NCBI RefSeq assembly: GCF_937123705.1
Contig: NZ_CAKZKO010000155.1
Coordinates: 1-56,712 of the forward strand
Direction of reading: 5' to 3'
DNA from: an uncultured Paraglaciecola sp.
GTDB lineage: Bacteria; Pseudomonadota; Gammaproteobacteria; Enterobacterales; Alteromonadaceae
DNA: 56,712 nucleotides
Part shown: positions 49,201-56,128 of the stretch, one piece after another
How positions within the stretch are numbered: the first letter of the stretch is position 1
Layout of the letters: every line of letters begins with the position of its first letter
Program-made: the position numbers and the translations under genes
Notes under the pieces: model-generated
What the model saw: the letters and a program-made list of their open reading frames with translations, nothing else
What the model was told of the DNA's origin: nothing
Databases searched by the model: none

Positions 49201-49376
49201 GGGTGGTGCCTATGGTATTTTCAAGCGGGGCTGGATCTGAAATGCGTCAAGCGATGGGTATAGCGGTATTTTCGGGCATGATAGGTGTCACCCTATTTGG
49301 GCTGCTGCTTACACCGTTGTTTTATTATGCACTGGCAAAACGTAATGACGCGAGTCCAACAAAACATGTCGATTAA
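46230..49376 (+). CDS. RND efflux permease (AcrB/MexB, HAE1 family)
   Basis: Inner-membrane drug:proton antiporter of 1048 residues. It shows FFIGRPIFAAVISLVFLIVGAISV as the first helix, the proton-relay aspartates in AIGIVVDDAIVVVENVERN (near residue 405) and the lysine of GLATKNAILIVEFAKE (near 940), the porter segments GVENMLYMSSQATSDG and NPKVIAETVASPLEQEI, and the typical twelve membrane helices. GGGGA precedes the ATG. Hydrophobe/amphiphile efflux is expected; exact drugs cannot be read from the sequence. Confidence 0.95.
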   Translation: MFSQFFIGRPIFAAVISLVFLIVGAISVWQLPITEYPEVVPPTVVVTANYPGANPKVIAETVASPLEQEINGVENMLYMSSQATSDGRMTLTITFAIGTDVDLAQTQVQSRVERAKPRLPEEVQRLGVVTAKSSPDLTMVVHLTSPDKRYDMLYLSNYAVLNVKDELARVEGVGQVRVFGAGDYSMRVWLDPNKVAALGLSPANIVAAIREQNQQAAAGSLGAQPSGSSDFQLLINVKGRLTTVEEFADIIIKVGEQGQISRLKDVARVELGAASYALRSMLDNQDAAAMPVFQASGSNAIQISNDVRSKMAELAKTFPEGLSYDIVYDPTVFVRDSIDAVIKTLFEALLLVVLVVVLFLQTWRASIIPLVAVPVSLVGTFAFMHLLGFSLNALSLFGLVLAIGIVVDDAIVVVENVERNIAEGLAPVAATQKAMKEVTGPIVATTLVLAAVFIPTAFMSGLTGQFYLQFALTITISTFISAINSLTLSPALSALLLKSPQQKKDWLTLAMDKLLGGWLFNPFNRFFTRLSQGYGWVVKKTLRFGILVGVIYLGLVGVTGLQFATTASGYVPAQDKQYLIAFAQLPDASSLERTEAVVKEMSRIALAQPGVAHSVAFPGLSINGFTNSTSSGIVFTPLDDFAEREDPALSADAIAAALNKKFAAIEDAYIAIFPPPPVQGLGTIGGFRLQIQDRANYGYEELYKVTMQVMQKAWATPELAGVFSSYQINVPQLGIDIDRTKAKQQSVSLHELFTTLQGYMGSVYANDFNQFGRTYQVKVQADEQFRQTPEHIAQLKVRNNNGDMVPIGSFIQINNTAGPDRVMHYNGFTTAEINGGAAPGFSSGQAQAAIEKILAETLPNGMSYEWTELTYQQILAGNAGMYIFPLIILLVFMVLAAQYESLSLPLAIILIIPMTLLSALSGVLIAGGDNNIFTQIGFIVLVGLATKNAILIVEFAKELQDEGRTAYQAILEAGRLRLRPILMTSIAFIMGVVPMVFSSGAGSEMRQAMGIAVFSGMIGVTLFGLLLTPLFYYALAKRNDASPTKHVD

Positions 49377-49412
49377 AAAACTAGCAAACTATAGCGATCA
49401 GTAACAAAATAC

Positions 49413-49440
49413 TTGCAAGCAAAACGTCTATCGCTATAAT
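49413..49440 (+). promoter_or_regulatory. Promoter of the tRNA-Leu locus
   Basis: TTGCAA (49413) and a perfect TATAAT (49435) are spaced by 16 bases and followed by a GC-rich discriminator (GCTCGCC), a pattern typical of stable RNA promoters. It lies 48 bases before the first tRNA-like sequence. Confidence 0.75.
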
Positions 49441-49487
49441 GCTCGCCTCTTGGAGATTGATTGCATCAAACACCAAGTATTTGCGAA

Positions 49488-49575
49488 GCCAGTGTGGTGG
49501 AATTGGTAGACACGCTAGATTCAAAATCTGGTTTCTTCGGGAGTGGCGGTTCTTATCTTAATAGGAACCATTGTC
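49488..49575 (+). pseudogene. Degenerate tRNA-Leu(CAA)-like sequence
   Basis: The 5' half is a normal tRNA-Leu: acceptor strand GCCAGTG, a D-arm of GGTGGAATTGGTAGACAC type and an anticodon arm CTAGA-TTCAAAA-TCTGG with anticodon CAA. After GGCGGTTC the sequence leaves the tRNA pattern: the T-arm is replaced by a 9-bp hairpin GGTTCTTAT/ATAGGAACC, and the acceptor 3' strand reads CATTGTC with a mismatch and no CCA (TGAA follows). It looks like a former leucine tRNA whose 3' end was damaged, perhaps by insertion and excision of an element. Confidence 0.7.
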
Positions 49576-49606
49576 TGAATAGAATTCAGGCATAAATATA
49601 GTTTTT

Positions 49607-49693
49607 GCCAGAGTGATGAAATTGGTAGACATGACGGATTCAAAATCCGTTGCTAGTGATAGCGTGCCGGTTCAAGTCCGGCCTCTGGTACCA
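49607..49693 (+). tRNA. tRNA-Leu (anticodon CAA)
   Basis: An 87-base cloverleaf with encoded CCA. The acceptor stem is GCCAGAG/CTCTGGT (a G-T at the end), the anticodon arm CGGAT-TCAAAAT-CCG opens with the loop TTCAAAA, anticodon CAA, the long variable arm GCTAGTGATAGC is typical of type II tRNAs, and the T-arm is GCCGG-TTCAAGT-CCGGC. It reads UUG codons. The mobile island begins directly downstream, so its 3' end is the likely attachment site. Confidence 0.95.
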
Positions 49694-49697
49694 AATA

Positions 49698-49714
49698 ACG
49701 TTGTTATACAACGT
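49698..49714. other. Palindrome directly after the tRNA-Leu CCA
   Basis: ACGTTG and CAACGT form a perfect inverted repeat around TTATA, five bases past the tRNA. It might be a processing hairpin or part of a recombinase core site. Confidence 0.4.
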
Positions 49715-49725
49715 CTTAGAAAGAA

Positions 49726-49756
49726 AGCTGAACCTTTATGGTTTGGCTTTTTTTTT
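49726..49756 (+). terminator. Rho-independent terminator of the tRNA-Leu transcript
   Basis: AGCTGAACC and GGTTTGGCT form a 9-bp stem (two G-T pairs) with a five-base loop, followed by about nine T. It lies 33 bases after the tRNA. Confidence 0.85.
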
Positions 49757-49776
49757 GCCTTTTAGATTTTATTTAG

Positions 49777-49827
49777 ACAGTTTGACTGAATAGGGGCGGT
49801 GTGCTAAATTGTATCCCTACAAACTGT
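49777..49827 (+). promoter_or_regulatory. Promoter of the gmt operon within an inverted repeat
   Basis: TTGACT (49782) and TAAATT (49805) are spaced by 17 bases, upstream of gmtY. An 8-bp inverted repeat, ACAGTTTG (49777) and CAAACTGT (49820), encloses the promoter and could be an autoregulatory or recombinase binding site. Confidence 0.5.
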
Positions 49828-49866
49828 TTGAATAGAATTGTATTGATATTTGGGGGCTGAATTAGG

Positions 49867-51360
49867 ATGGTATCTGGGAAGAGTATTAAGAAAACCGTAA
49901 AGAAAAGAAAGCACGTTAAGAAAATCACCATTAAGAAAAATGGTGTGGTTTCTTGGGAACTTCTAGATGGCAACGGGCAATCTATTCAGGGCTACTCAAT
50001 ATTCATGGACGACTTGATCAAGCAAAATGAAGCTTTTAACACAAGGCGTAGCTATGCATTACACATCTCTCAATTTTATGATTACTTATACGAAGTAGCA
50101 TGTTTATATGGAGGGTTGACAGAAGAGACATTAGAAGATGCTTGTGAAGCCTATGAAACGTATATGATTAAGGGAGATCGTGTAACTGATTACAGTATAG
50201 TCAATGACGTGACAAAAGGGCTACCGTCGCCAAAGATTACTGCGAAGTCGTACGATCCTCATCATGCAGCATTACAGCGATTTTTGCGTCTTTCTGCTAA
50301 ATCCGCAAAACACATAGCTCAACGAATGAAAGCAGGTTTCGACACCAACAATGTGCCGCAATCAGAATTACCGATGTTCGATGTAGGGAGAAGGGAGCTT
50401 GCCAATAAAGAGCGTGCGGAACTAATCAGCAATAGTATTTTAGCCAGTACAATGTCGGGTGGAGCTAACACTATTGCAGCTAATATCCTCAAAAGACGTT
50501 ATCCGTCATCGTCTAACAGCAGCGCTTCAAATATATTTGATGATGAAGCTGAGCAAAGAACTTTTCCATGGGATCGCTTTCAGGAGCTGTTAGACGCTGC
50601 ACCAAATCACAGGGCGCGTACATTGTGGGCACTTATTGCAGCGATAGGTTGTCGTTTTTCGGAAGCCATTGCCATTTTAAATGCTGATATCGACATCGCA
50701 AAACGTAAGGTTAAGTTGATCGCGGCTAAGACACGTCCCGAAGCATATCCGTATTTGTCGGTTGAGCAGCTAGATCAACTGGCTTTCAAAACACGTGAAA
50801 CACGAGAAACATTTATGATTTCATGGGGGCAAAAGTTCTTCGAATATTTGCTTGAATACAGACGCTCTGGTGATTATCGCATTGCGGTAAAAAATGACTT
50901 TGTCTTTCAATCTCAAGGTGCAACAACCTTTGGTGAGCCACAGGTGTTTAACTCATACACAAGCGCACTAAATACCTTTCAAAACGCCGTCCGTAAAGTA
51001 CTAGGGGAAGATGCCACCAAATACGGATTTCATTCATTACGTCACATGTACGGCTTCTACTTAAAAAATTATGCGCCCCGTGCGGATGGTAAGTATGGTT
51101 TAGACCCATCAGACGTTCAAGCATACATGGGGCATGCAAATCCATCGAGCACAAAGCGATACGCTTTGGATGTAAAAGAAAGACTTGAATTGCAGCTCAT
51201 ATATGCGAATGAGGTGAGCACGGGGCGTGAAGGTCCTGAGACGTTGCTTAAATTGAAGCTAGAGCGAAACCAAAAAGAATATGAGCAGCTAATGGCGGAA
51301 GCGAAAGCGTGTCATTTGGTAGTAGATAAACGTTTTAATGGAATAGCTGAAGATGATTAA
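49867..51360 (+). CDS. gmtY: Tyrosine recombinase GmtY (VPA1270-like)
   Basis: Site-specific recombinase of 497 residues, presumably the enzyme moving this island. A lysine-rich start (MVSGKSIKKTVKKRKHVKK) is followed by a SAM-like core-binding domain (about 43-160) and a catalytic domain (about 230-450). The catalytic set is complete: Arg263 (IGCRFSEA), His389 and Arg392 (FHSLRHMYG), His423 (MGHANPSS) and nucleophile Tyr432 (TKRYALD). A charged tail (440-480) is helical. The ATG has AGG directly before it, an imperfect spacing. The last eight bases overlap gmtZ. Assignment to GmtY rests on size, motifs and the partner gene order. Confidence 0.8.
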   Translation: MVSGKSIKKTVKKRKHVKKITIKKNGVVSWELLDGNGQSIQGYSIFMDDLIKQNEAFNTRRSYALHISQFYDYLYEVACLYGGLTEETLEDACEAYETYMIKGDRVTDYSIVNDVTKGLPSPKITAKSYDPHHAALQRFLRLSAKSAKHIAQRMKAGFDTNNVPQSELPMFDVGRRELANKERAELISNSILASTMSGGANTIAANILKRRYPSSSNSSASNIFDDEAEQRTFPWDRFQELLDAAPNHRARTLWALIAAIGCRFSEAIAILNADIDIAKRKVKLIAAKTRPEAYPYLSVEQLDQLAFKTRETRETFMISWGQKFFEYLLEYRRSGDYRIAVKNDFVFQSQGATTFGEPQVFNSYTSALNTFQNAVRKVLGEDATKYGFHSLRHMYGFYLKNYAPRADGKYGLDPSDVQAYMGHANPSSTKRYALDVKERLELQLIYANEVSTGREGPETLLKLKLERNQKEYEQLMAEAKACHLVVDKRFNGIAEDD

Positions 51361-54300
51361 TGTTGGCAAGGAAATTTACTTCTTAAAAGATGGAAAGGCG
51401 CTGTCTGACGCTGTCCATGAGGCGGTTGCCACAGTATGTGAGGTGATTAAAGAACACCATAACTACGATGGTGCTCCGGACACCATAACTATTAGAAAAA
51501 ATTTCAATGGAGAAGCTATTAGTTTCTTACGTTTTTTTGGGGCTGATTTTAAAAAAGACAATGATGAAATATCAAAGGATAATATCTGTAGCCTTTATGA
51601 CCTTGTTGGTTATTCATCGGCAAATCGTCCATCAAACGAAGAAATGATTGCATTGTCTTTGTCCACTGGTAGCCCTAAAAGGTCAACGATAAAAAAATCT
51701 TTTTATGGTGGTATAAAACTTGGATTGCAGTTGGTATTTGTAAGACTATGGAAGGAAAGAGCGCTTATTTTGCCATACGATTTTGAGCCTCCTCGTTGCG
51801 AATTCATATTCGAAGAAAAATTTAGACCGTTATTTTTTTCACCTGTGTCGTCTTCGGTAAGGGCGCAAAACTCACGGTTTAATTCATCATTGAAATTTAA
51901 AGATCTTTCAGAACAAAGAATGTGCGATTCACGGTCTGTGTGCTGGTTGAAGTTGATTTTGGCTACTAGCTGGTATGAGGCAAAGGATCTGGAATTGGTC
52001 GAGATTTGCGAAGTTAGAGATTTGAACTTAAATAAAACCAATGGATTCACAAATTGTAAGCTTCAAATTCATCTATTGACCCACATATTTATTAAGCACT
52101 TGGGAACTGGAGTAGGTTTTACAGTTAAGGAGTTTGAGGAAGAACAGCTTAAATTTTATATGTCAATCAATAACCAAAAGGAGGCCAATGCAACAAGAGA
52201 GAAGTTAGGGGTAGAACTTGTTTATAGTGAACTAACATCTGAGTACCAAAAGTATCGAAAACATGGGATTACAAAAAAAGAGAGTTCGAAAGGTGAGAGG
52301 TTGTCGAATCAAAAAGAGAGACAAGCAGACAAGCTTAAGGGGGCAATAAAAGAGATTTACAACTCATTTCCTACAGCCACTGAACACGAAATCTTAAAGT
52401 CTTTAATGTCATTAACAATGACACATATGGGCAACAAGGGGCAGATATTTGAAGAAGTGTATGTTGATACGATACCGGAACAATATCACGAAGATGTCAA
52501 ATATTGGCTTGGTATTCAAAGTCTATATGCTGAAAAGAAAAGTTATGAAAATTCAACGCAATTAAATGTCACTATGGGACTCTTTTTTTCATACTTGTTC
52601 ATTTACCTTCCTTTTTGGTATTCCAAAAACCAGCTCCTAGCTAGTTTGCCGGACTTTCCAAGCACGCTTAACAAGCTTAACTGTGAAATTTTTATCAATC
52701 GGTGGACAGGACAAGCAGACAAACTCCCATTGGATTTTATAAGACTCATAGAGTTATATGCTGAAATAAAAGGGTGGTCGAACAACACCCATCATGGGAA
52801 CCTTACCCCAATGGTTGTGTTTTTGCGCTGGTGTGAGAATAGAAAAAGAAGGCTGCCAGATGCTGATGATTTTGAAAACTTACTAGAAAATGATGATTTA
52901 CCATCATACAACGCTTACAAGCAAAGCAGGAAGACACCTTTGTCGCGGCGCGTATTTAAAATGTTCACGCGTTTTTGTCACGCTTTGCATGACTTTCAGA
53001 CTCAAATTGAAGCAAAAGTTCAGGCTGGTGAGCTTAATCCAGCGTTGTTTGGCGGACATGGCAGTTGTGTCAATTTTGTAGACGAAACACCTGTTAATAA
53101 AAGTACTAGACCATCAAGGCACTTAAGATCAAGAGCAGTGCAGCCCATTGATTTCTGCTTAAAGGATTATGGGTTAGATCTACCTGTAGTTTCTTTTGAG
53201 GATGAAGGGGGTAAGCAGTATTCTATTAATAGCTTTTATCGGTTCTTTTACTACAACACGTATCTTGTAGGCGATGAAAAAAAAGCACTTGTTTATCCCG
53301 GTGATATCCGTGTATGTCTGTTGGCAATGAACACTGGTATTCGAGCTATGCACTTACGCTGGTTGGATTTAGATATGTTTGACATGCGCATAAATCCTAA
53401 AATGTTAGATGATTACTTGCATCCATTAACCGTCAACACTGACAAGGTAAAAACACAACCTTGGGTTGCCACAGTGTCAGCATTAACTGTCAGCCTTTGT
53501 CTAGAACAAAAAGCTTGGCGCAAGGAAGTTTCAAACGAATCATTTAACAAGAATATCTTTTATAATGGAAACAAGAAGTCAAAATTTGGGGCTTTTAGAC
53601 CCTTATTTGCCTGTTATCCGGATAGTGGCTCGACCACTACAAATGTTGATGACTGTTTTCTTTCCTTGTTACTTTCATTTGAGCTATTCCTCAAGGACCA
53701 TGGCTTTGATGAGGAGCCAATGTATAAAATAAGGCCTGTTGGCCAAAAGTATCATGAGGAGCCAAACCCCGAAGTTGTTAAGGTGGAATTGACGAAAGAT
53801 GGCTTGGAGCACATTAAGATTACGTATGCCAAACGGACGACTGTCCATGCGTGTAGAAACTCAGTCGTCAAGGAGAAGACGCGATACCTGCCAGAAAGCA
53901 TAGTGGGTAAACACATTACTGGTCAGCACCCGCGACTTGTTGCTTACTACAATTTGCGAGACCCAGAAGATCACTATGCAGACCAAAATCGCCAGTGGAT
54001 CAGCGAGCCGGGCGCTCCAAATGTAAATATTCCAATGTCTGATGAAGCGTTTAACCGAGAAATGCCATCGAATGCGTTTGGAAGCTCCATGCATCAAGGG
54101 ATTTCAAAAGATCCTAAGCAAGCAATTGATGCATACGGTCTGATCAGTATACAACTGATTACTGATGAAAACGGCAACTTAAAGGATGGAGTCAGTATGT
54201 TGAGGGGTAAGGAGAAATGTAAACTGGCATGTAACCCAACCCATTTCTGCCCGTTTGATAATATTTGCCCTAAGGATATTGTTGAGGAGTTAGGAGATGT

Positions 54301-54955
54301 TAAGGCCTGTGCTGTATGTCCTTATGCAATCAGTGGTATCAATCATCTACCAGCAATATCCGCAGCCCACGATGCGTGTATTGAGGAATTTGTTGATGCA
54401 CGGGAAAAGTTGTCGATGTTGCAACAAGACAAATCAACTGACTTGGAAATGATTTCTGAGGTGCAAGCGATCGTTGACCGGAAGAGCTTATATGCAAGCG
54501 GCTGGAAATATCGTCAATCGGAATTATTAGCCAAATTAGATGACATTAAAAATGGGTTTGAGACAGGTGCCTTTACGGTTGGCAAGCCGGAATTCATCGC
54601 GAACATGCTTAAGCCAACTTTCTTCAAGGAGGAGGAGCATCAAGGCGATTATATACTGAAGCGGTTACGTGATTGTAAAGCATTTCCTTTGCTTGAAACA
54701 AAAAAAATTGCAGCCAAGTTTGAAATGTCTAAGCGTAAACTTATGGCTATCAAAGACCCTAAATCTGCACTTACTTTTGATGTGTCATTGGCTCCTGTGA
54801 AAGAACTGTTTAGTCTGATCCAATCGTACAAGGAGCTGCATGGGATATCTAATGAACAAGTTAGACAAATGTTAAACTTGACCCCACAGCACCTAATGGA
54901 AAGCTTAACTAATGGTTTAGGATTGAAGTTTGAAAGTGAGGTGAACGATGACTAA
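51353..54955 (+). CDS. gmtZ: Large recombinase-like protein GmtZ (VPA1269-like)
   Basis: A 1200-residue protein. The first 600 residues match nothing I recognise. A tyrosine-recombinase catalytic region follows: Arg664 (NTGIRAMHLRWLDLDMFD), His832 and Arg835 (TVHACRNS), His859 (TGQHPRLVAYYN) and Tyr865/Tyr866 as nucleophile candidates, with a longer spacing between box I and HxxR than usual. A cysteine cluster, Cys956, Cys960, Cys966, Cys972, Cys986 and Cys989, looks like a zinc site, and a helical tail (1020-1200) follows. It overlaps gmtY and gmtX by eight bases each. Size and context agree with GmtZ. Confidence 0.78.
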   Translation: MINVGKEIYFLKDGKALSDAVHEAVATVCEVIKEHHNYDGAPDTITIRKNFNGEAISFLRFFGADFKKDNDEISKDNICSLYDLVGYSSANRPSNEEMIALSLSTGSPKRSTIKKSFYGGIKLGLQLVFVRLWKERALILPYDFEPPRCEFIFEEKFRPLFFSPVSSSVRAQNSRFNSSLKFKDLSEQRMCDSRSVCWLKLILATSWYEAKDLELVEICEVRDLNLNKTNGFTNCKLQIHLLTHIFIKHLGTGVGFTVKEFEEEQLKFYMSINNQKEANATREKLGVELVYSELTSEYQKYRKHGITKKESSKGERLSNQKERQADKLKGAIKEIYNSFPTATEHEILKSLMSLTMTHMGNKGQIFEEVYVDTIPEQYHEDVKYWLGIQSLYAEKKSYENSTQLNVTMGLFFSYLFIYLPFWYSKNQLLASLPDFPSTLNKLNCEIFINRWTGQADKLPLDFIRLIELYAEIKGWSNNTHHGNLTPMVVFLRWCENRKRRLPDADDFENLLENDDLPSYNAYKQSRKTPLSRRVFKMFTRFCHALHDFQTQIEAKVQAGELNPALFGGHGSCVNFVDETPVNKSTRPSRHLRSRAVQPIDFCLKDYGLDLPVVSFEDEGGKQYSINSFYRFFYYNTYLVGDEKKALVYPGDIRVCLLAMNTGIRAMHLRWLDLDMFDMRINPKMLDDYLHPLTVNTDKVKTQPWVATVSALTVSLCLEQKAWRKEVSNESFNKNIFYNGNKKSKFGAFRPLFACYPDSGSTTTNVDDCFLSLLLSFELFLKDHGFDEEPMYKIRPVGQKYHEEPNPEVVKVELTKDGLEHIKITYAKRTTVHACRNSVVKEKTRYLPESIVGKHITGQHPRLVAYYNLRDPEDHYADQNRQWISEPGAPNVNIPMSDEAFNREMPSNAFGSSMHQGISKDPKQAIDAYGLISIQLITDENGNLKDGVSMLRGKEKCKLACNPTHFCPFDNICPKDIVEELGDVKACAVCPYAISGINHLPAISAAHDACIEEFVDAREKLSMLQQDKSTDLEMISEVQAIVDRKSLYASGWKYRQSELLAKLDDIKNGFETGAFTVGKPEFIANMLKPTFFKEEEHQGDYILKRLRDCKAFPLLETKKIAAKFEMSKRKLMAIKDPKSALTFDVSLAPVKELFSLIQSYKELHGISNEQVRQMLNLTPQHLMESLTNGLGLKFESEVNDD

Positions 54956-55661
54956 GCCCAAAAAGCCTTTATCAGGCGGAGCCATTGCTAACCAAGAGCG
55001 AAAGAAGGTGAGGATTAATGTTGCTTTGGAGGCGCTAAAAAACATTAAACCAACATTAAAGTTTAAAAGCCGTACTGAGATTTATCTTTACCTTGCTGAC
55101 ACCATAAACATGTATGAGAAGCAAGCTAAAGTAACAACAAGTAAAGGGCCATGTTCCCGTTCTGGTGTGTATAGCATTCCTGAAATAAAAGTTGCCGTTG
55201 AGAAGTTTTGGGTAACGGGCATACTGGTGAGTGATGATGTTGATCTGTATCAGACAGTTGAGGCCGCAGCAAAAAAAGCGCTGATGGACAAGGATCTTGA
55301 AATAAGCAATCTGAAACATCAATTGTCAGAAAAAACGCGCTTTTTAGACGAAGCGGATAACAACGTACGTAAGCTGACTAAGTTTATTAAAAGTACCGAT
55401 TTGAAATCACCCCTTCATGCCCTTGGGAATGCAGATTCCTCAGTCTCACAACAAAACACCTCAGTCACTGCTGACGATAGTGAAAAGCTGATTGAGGACT
55501 TATGCCAAGTCATATACAAACTTGAGGTCTGGGCTGATAACCTAATCGAACGTCAAAGTGATGGTGCACTGGTGGATGCCGGGCTGGAGAATGAAATCGT
55601 ATCAGCCAAGCTTATGCGTGAGTACCATAAGCGAGTGCCAATGAGCATGGTTAAAGAGTAA
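54948..55661 (+). CDS. gmtX: GmtX-like accessory protein (VPA1268-like)
   Basis: A 237-residue soluble protein. The basic N-terminus (GGAIANQERKKVRINVALEAL) and the following PTLKFKSRTEIYLYLADTINMYEKQ suggest a small DNA-binding domain; the sequence YSIPEIKVAVEKFW fits a recognition-like helix. Residues about 105-145 form a coiled coil. No enzyme motif is seen. It overlaps gmtZ by eight bases, which implies coupled synthesis and a place in the recombination complex. The name is given from its position as third gene of the trio; the sequence alone would not name it. Confidence 0.65.
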   Translation: MTKPKKPLSGGAIANQERKKVRINVALEALKNIKPTLKFKSRTEIYLYLADTINMYEKQAKVTTSKGPCSRSGVYSIPEIKVAVEKFWVTGILVSDDVDLYQTVEAAAKKALMDKDLEISNLKHQLSEKTRFLDEADNNVRKLTKFIKSTDLKSPLHALGNADSSVSQQNTSVTADDSEKLIEDLCQVIYKLEVWADNLIERQSDGALVDAGLENEIVSAKLMREYHKRVPMSMVKE

Positions 55662-55663
55662 TT

Positions 55664-56128
55664 ATGGCAAAGGCTAAGGGCAGATCTAGGACAGAAGTTA
55701 ATAAAGCGAGCTATGAGCTTTATGTGAGCAAGCTTAGGGAAGTTGGAAAAGGCTTCCCTGTAAATAAGTCGGGTGATGTCAACATTGCTGAGATTGCTAG
55801 ACAGTGTGATTTTGGCCGTGATCGCTTATATCAACCCACAAAGCTGAAAGAACAGTTTGAAAGGGACTTGAAAGACATTGGTCTGGAAGGTGACCCTCTT
55901 AAAACAAAAAACGAAAAAGATGATTATCTTGCTAAAAAAGCTGATCAAAAATCAAGGGACGCTTCGGTGTTGAAAACTCGGCTGGATACAGCAGTAGAAG
56001 AACTGTCAATCCTAAGGGCGAAATATGAAAAGCTGGAAGCTAAATACGAAAGTCTTAAGCGTAAAAAGTCAGAACAAAGTGCTGCCATGGATGAAATGGA
56101 AAATACGGGTAGAAGGGTCTTCAACTAG
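55664..56128 (+). CDS. Small HTH/coiled-coil protein (VPA1267-like)
   Basis: A 154-residue basic protein. Residues 35-58 (VNIAEIARQCDFGRDRLYQP) look like a helix-turn-helix, and about 95-148 form a long coiled coil (LKTRLDTAVEELSILRAKYEK onward). The start is two bases after the gmtX stop with no overlap, and the stop TAG shares its last base with the next start. Family resemblance to VPA1267 of Vibrio parahaemolyticus is from gene order and size. A DNA-binding or recombinase-complex role is inference. Confidence 0.65.
   Translation: MAKAKGRSRTEVNKASYELYVSKLREVGKGFPVNKSGDVNIAEIARQCDFGRDRLYQPTKLKEQFERDLKDIGLEGDPLKTKNEKDDYLAKKADQKSRDASVLKTRLDTAVEELSILRAKYEKLEAKYESLKRKKSEQSAAMDEMENTGRRVFN

Noticed and set aside
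49488..49575. A functional first tRNA-Leu
   Set aside because: The T-arm and acceptor 3' strand are not compatible with a working tRNA, and no CCA is encoded.
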